A stretch of 64,000 bases of DNA from Hypericum androsaemum (taxonomy: Eukaryota; Streptophyta; Magnoliopsida; Malpighiales; Hypericaceae), in NCBI GenBank assembly GCA_963995505.1, contig OZ023181.1, positions 2,951,487 through 3,015,486 of the forward strand, written 5' to 3'. Below the pieces are notes generated by a model. It was not told the DNA's origin, did no database searches, and was given only the letters and a program-made list of their open reading frames with translations. This document shows positions 60,975-64,000 of the stretch, in pieces. The position numbers and the translations under genes were made by a program. How positions within the stretch are numbered: the stretch's first letter is position 1; each line of letters starts with the position of its first letter.

Positions 60975-60987
60975 TGGTATCAAGAGC
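60975..60987 (+). promoter_or_regulatory. Primer-binding site (initiator tRNA-Met)
   Basis: TGGTATCAAGAGC, two bases after the 5' LTR; the standard plant PBS is TGGTATCAGAGC, so this copy has one extra A. Confidence 0.85.
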
Positions 60988-61699
60988 CGTGTTCGTTCCT
61001 CGTGGTGTTCGGTAGTGTTTGATCCTTCCTGATCGGAGTTCGTTTTATCCACAAAAAAAGAGGCCGATTCGCTTTTAGGAATTTTTGACCCGCCGACGCC
61101 GTCAACCGTTCAAGTCCTAGCCGCCGATGTCATTGCCGCCTCTCCAGCAGCCACCGCCACCGCTCGCCTTGGCCGCGCTGCTTCCTTGCGGCTGAGAAAA
61201 GACGCGAGGAAGAGGAACCTGATCGAGGGCTTCAAATCCTGACGACGCCGTTGCTCTTACCGCTGCCTCCAGTACCGGTCGCCGTGAGCTCGCCGCCGGC
61301 CGTTGGTCTCCAGCCTGCAGTCCGGCCCGGTGCCCGCCTCCTTTGGCCTCAAGGTTTCGCGGATTTAGGGTTTTCTGAATTTGGAGATTTTTTTTTCGGA
61401 GGGCTGATTGCGAATTTGATAGAATTATGAGGACTATTCTGAAGTTTTCCAGCAGGTGGAACGTTTGGAGTTTTACCAACGGGGTAAAATTATAGATTGA
61501 TCCCAGAAGGTTTTGTGAAGTGACAAATTAGTCCCTTTTCTTCTGAATTGAAGATATTTCAGGTATCAACGATACATATTCCTACTTTGAGCGATATTTT
61601 TTATCTTAATTGAGAAATTTGAGAAGAGATTTCATAAAGTGGCTTGTCAATGTGGAGATACTCACAAGCTTGCGGAATTTGATAAAGTCAGATTTGTCA

Positions 61700-62421
61700 A
61701 AAGACGATTGCAAGGTGATCTTATGCATTGGTGGTCTGATTTAAATTTTTGACGACAACGATGTGGTAAGCAGAAAATATCTCAATGGCCTAAGTTGAAA
61801 GAAAAGCTGATTTATTCTTTGTTTTCTCAACATGCTTACGAAGTTTGGAATGTCGTTGGTAACAAGCACCCTCGCTTTTGGGAATAATATGATCATCAAC
61901 TGGTCCAGAAGTTGCATGAGCTTCAAGCTAATTTGGATGATTTGAGACAAGAGATGGCAGAGATCTTGAGGAAGAAACAAACTGCGGCATCAGAAGAAGT
62001 TGAAGATGCTTTGGTTTGGGAAGAGGTTGGTGAATCCACTGATGAATTATTTGGTGAACCAATTTATGACTCTTACCTTGATGAGGAGGACGAGGTTGAT
62101 ATCGACAATGATGAACCAATTTATGACTCTTACTCTGATGAGGAGGACGAGATTGATACAGTTGTTGGTGACTCTAGACGTGAAGACTCTACTAAGGATG
62201 ATGAGTTGGTGAACGAGGGCATACCCCACATAAATTATAATTTTGAGGCTGAGTATGTCGAACATATTGACTTTCTCGGAGTTGAAAAGTTTGAATATGT
62301 TGAAGCTTCTCCTTTGCTAAATATGTGGAATGCCTTCAAGAATGCTAAAAGATATGCTCGACGATGTGAGTTCTTGGTCTTTAACCTCAAGACTGTTTAT
62401 GATAGCATGATTTCCAAGTAA
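61700..62421 (+). pseudogene. Gag-like remnant of the LTR element
   Basis: An upstream frame with two stops reads HWWSDLN, RQRCGKQKISQWPKLKEKL, then HAYEVWNVVG, which resembles the capsid part of plant Ty3-type gag. It is followed by an open 169-codon frame (61912-62421): a coiled coil (LQANLDDLRQEMAEILRKKQ) and an acidic duplicated motif, EPIYDSYLDEEDEVD / EPIYDSYSDEEDEID. Stops at about 61750 and 61888 make it non-functional as a full gag. No nucleocapsid zinc knuckle is visible. Confidence 0.6.
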
Positions 62422-62542
62422 TTATTCTCTTGGGATGGAAAATATTAAGTGTTACCACGTCGATCGAATGTGTTGAAAAGTGCGAGTATGAAGATCTCAA
62501 ACTGGCTGACCACACCAAATTCGAGTGCGAATTTCTCCAACT

Positions 62543-62551
62543 GGAGGAGAA
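62543..62551 (+). promoter_or_regulatory. Polypurine tract of the LTR element
   Basis: GGAGGAGAA immediately before the 3' LTR. Confidence 0.75.
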
Positions 62552-62847
62552 TGATGTAGATAAAGAATAGTTATATATTTAATAGTTATCTCTAATTATA
62601 TATTATTATTAGTAGTTTAATTTATAATAGAATTATAGTTAATATGTTTCTTTTGATTCTTTATAAATAGGACATCTACTATGTTATTTTAGTTGGTTGA
62701 ATTTGATTAACACAAACAAGAGTTTTCTCGAGTTACCTGTCGCTTTCTGGTATTCTTAGAATCAACGGATCGAGACTTCTATTGTATTTTTCGGATATTC
62801 TCAGAATCAACGGATACACAATCTCCTATCTACGTTCCCCTGCATCA
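62552..62847 (+). repeat. 3' LTR
   Basis: 296 bp, collinear with the 5' LTR; differs by scattered substitutions and small indels. Confidence 0.9.
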
Positions 62848-62852
62848 AATTG

Positions 62853-63270
62853 TATACGGGCCCAAGGCCTTTCTCTTGTAATAATTTGTCAATGGGCTCA
62901 TTATGTGGTCTTGACCGTATAAGCTGCCGAAAAGCCCAAAATCTATCTTTATCCCTTCCTATATATTTCCGATGGTATCTTTTACTTCAGTAAGGTTTGA
63001 ACCGAGGTCTTAACGTACATTCATATGTCGGGTTCAATCGTTCATAAGCTTTTATTTATTTGCAATGAAGCAATGACAGATATCCAGTCTTCAAATGTCA
63101 ATATTTACAAACTGGAGAAAGTTTTAGGACAAAAAGGAAAAGATGCCAACCTCAACAACAGCTGAGAAGCTGAGCTGGATATCAATTTTTGTATTCTCTT
63201 GGTTTATTGATTCTAATATTTTGCTGGCTTCACTAAGATAGATCACAATAAGCTTATATGGTTGACTTAC
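62853..63270. other. 3' flank of the GH127-like gene
   Basis: Probable 3' UTR and spacer; nothing else seen. Confidence 0.4.
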
Positions 63271-64000
63271 TCATTGAATGTTGAAGTACACCGTGTAAGT
63301 TTCGTCTTGGAAGCTCATCAATGGAGCAAGGAGGAAGTTCTGCTTCTCCCCTCTCGCGACGAAGCTGATCGGATGGTACTTGCTCGACCCCCTTTTCATA
63401 ACAAAGCTGGCTCCCCGGCTGAACGAAGAGCTCGAATGATCTGATCCGCAGCCGAGCTTTACCGTTCCATTAACGTTAAGATCGCTGAAAATGTAGCAGC
63501 CTTCGAGGTCCACTGATTCGATGGATACCGTTCCGTCCTTCCTGTCCAGCCCCGGCACTAGTCTGAAGGTGGATGAGCCATCTGCATTGGCCGAGGCCGA
63601 GTCCGAAACAATAAGGCCGCTGTTTGTATCTTTGTGCGTCATAAACATCCCTGGAAGATCATATGGTTCTAGCATGACCAACTGTCCCGAGGCATTCCAA
63701 GATTCGGATGATCTGGCTAGTGTAGAACCATTCGATACGAGTCTAAAAGTGGCACGAACTGAGCCTTCTGTCCCGGGTTCAGGAGACTTCTGCAATGTGA
63801 TCGAGCGGTTCATGTTTGCCAGTACCAAATCTGTATTTCCAGAGGCTTGCGAAAAGGTCACCAAATGATCATAGTCAGAAGGATGAACTGGAGTTATCCA
63901 ATCCGAAAGAGAACTTGACGACCCAGATTTCATATTCAGTTCGCCAGCGGAATGGCCAGCCAGCAGATAAGGACCATATAGTATTGCTTGAAGCGACGCA
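63271..64000 (-). CDS. GH127/DUF1680-type glycoside hydrolase (putative beta-L-arabinofuranosidase), C-terminal part
   Basis: The frame runs off the right edge; the visible 242 residues are the C-terminus, ending YTVYFNIQ. The first visible residues, ASLQAILYGPYLLAGHSAGE, are the conserved end of the DUF1680 catalytic region in plants. After it comes a beta-rich domain of about 150 residues with AbfB-like patterns: VRATFRLV, MLEPYDLPGMFMTHK, SSTFRLVPGLDRKDGTVSIESVDLEGCYIFSD and FVMKRGSSKYHPISFVARG, then FLLAPLMSFQDETYTVYF. Plant members are secreted or cell-wall proteins thought to trim arabinofuranosyl residues, for example on hydroxyproline-rich glycoproteins. The catalytic cysteine and glutamates would lie outside the window. 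This appears to be the last exon; no splice site is needed within it. Confidence 0.9.
   Translation of the reverse strand, partial: ASLQAILYGPYLLAGHSAGELNMKSGSSSSLSDWITPVHPSDYDHLVTFSQASGNTDLVLANMNRSITLQKSPEPGTEGSVRATFRLVSNGSTLARSSESWNASGQLVMLEPYDLPGMFMTHKDTNSGLIVSDSASANADGSSTFRLVPGLDRKDGTVSIESVDLEGCYIFSDLNVNGTVKLGCGSDHSSSSFSRGASFVMKRGSSKYHPISFVARGEKQNFLLAPLMSFQDETYTVYFNIQ

Larger units (their letters stand above)
60679..62847 (+). mobile_element. Non-autonomous LTR retrotransposon with gag-like remnant
   Basis: Complete structure: 5-bp duplication AATTG (60674-60678 and 62848-62852); LTRs of 294 and 296 bp beginning TGATG and ending TGCAACA/TGCATCA; a primer-binding site complementary to initiator tRNA-Met; a polypurine tract. 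The 1.58-kb interior has only a decayed gag-like region and no protease, reverse transcriptase or integrase. It therefore depends on proteins from another element. LTRs differ at roughly 25 positions by eye (about 90% identity), indicating an old insertion. Confidence 0.93.

Noticed and set aside
1..64000. tRNA genes
   Set aside because: No stretch with both A- and B-box consensus and a cloverleaf was noticed by eye; a covariance-model scan would be decisive.

Overview
This is a gene-poor, transposon-rich stretch of plant nuclear DNA, most likely from a eudicot. The evidence is AT-rich intergenic DNA, GT-AG introns with short exons, plant-type gene families (a bHLH122/130-like factor, a DRT100-like LRR protein, a GH127-like enzyme, a mitochondrial ribosomal protein L4), and insertions of Mutator-like, hAT, L1-type LINE and LTR elements. 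I cannot assign a species.

Six host genes are supported: an uncharacterised single-exon gene (531-941, -); a seven-exon coiled-coil gene (12715-15433, -); an eight-exon mitochondrial ribosomal protein L4 gene (16933-19634, -) with a 20-nt micro-exon; a bHLH transcription factor gene (23811-26135, -) whose helix-2 exon looks damaged; an intronless DRT100-like LRR gene (57943-59043, +); and the 3' part of a GH127/DUF1680 gene (63271 to beyond the right edge, -). They have unrelated functions and do not form a cluster.

Most of the rest is mobile DNA whose limits can be set from target-site duplications (TSDs). Nine TIR elements have 9-bp TSDs, one of them with one mismatch and another ambiguous, as expected for Mutator-like elements: 1879-3314, 3546-4316, 20098-21139, 26750-28206, 29291-29716, 30187-31518, 34247-35103, 35376-36230 and 50890-52268. 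None encodes a recognisable transposase. Several carry different GC-rich cores, and one carries an unmistakable decayed plant carboxylesterase fragment (Pack-MULE behaviour). Three are copies of one family with a 22-bp minisatellite. Two further elements (10671-11404, 28744-29992) share AAGGTTGT termini and 10-bp duplications; one has a 426-bp element nested in it.

The LINEs are 39547-43865 (-, 15-bp TSD), 44062-46473 (-, 11-bp TSD), 52541-55840 (+, 9-bp TSD), a remnant near 22987-23510 (+) and a 351-bp fragment nested in a hAT element (56623-57533, 8-bp TSD). A 2.17-kb non-autonomous LTR retrotransposon lies at 60679-62847 with both LTRs, primer-binding site, polypurine tract and 5-bp TSD. 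A short decayed chloroplast 23S rRNA fragment (about 38370-38547) is an old plastid-to-nucleus transfer. I found no tRNA genes and no CRISPR arrays.
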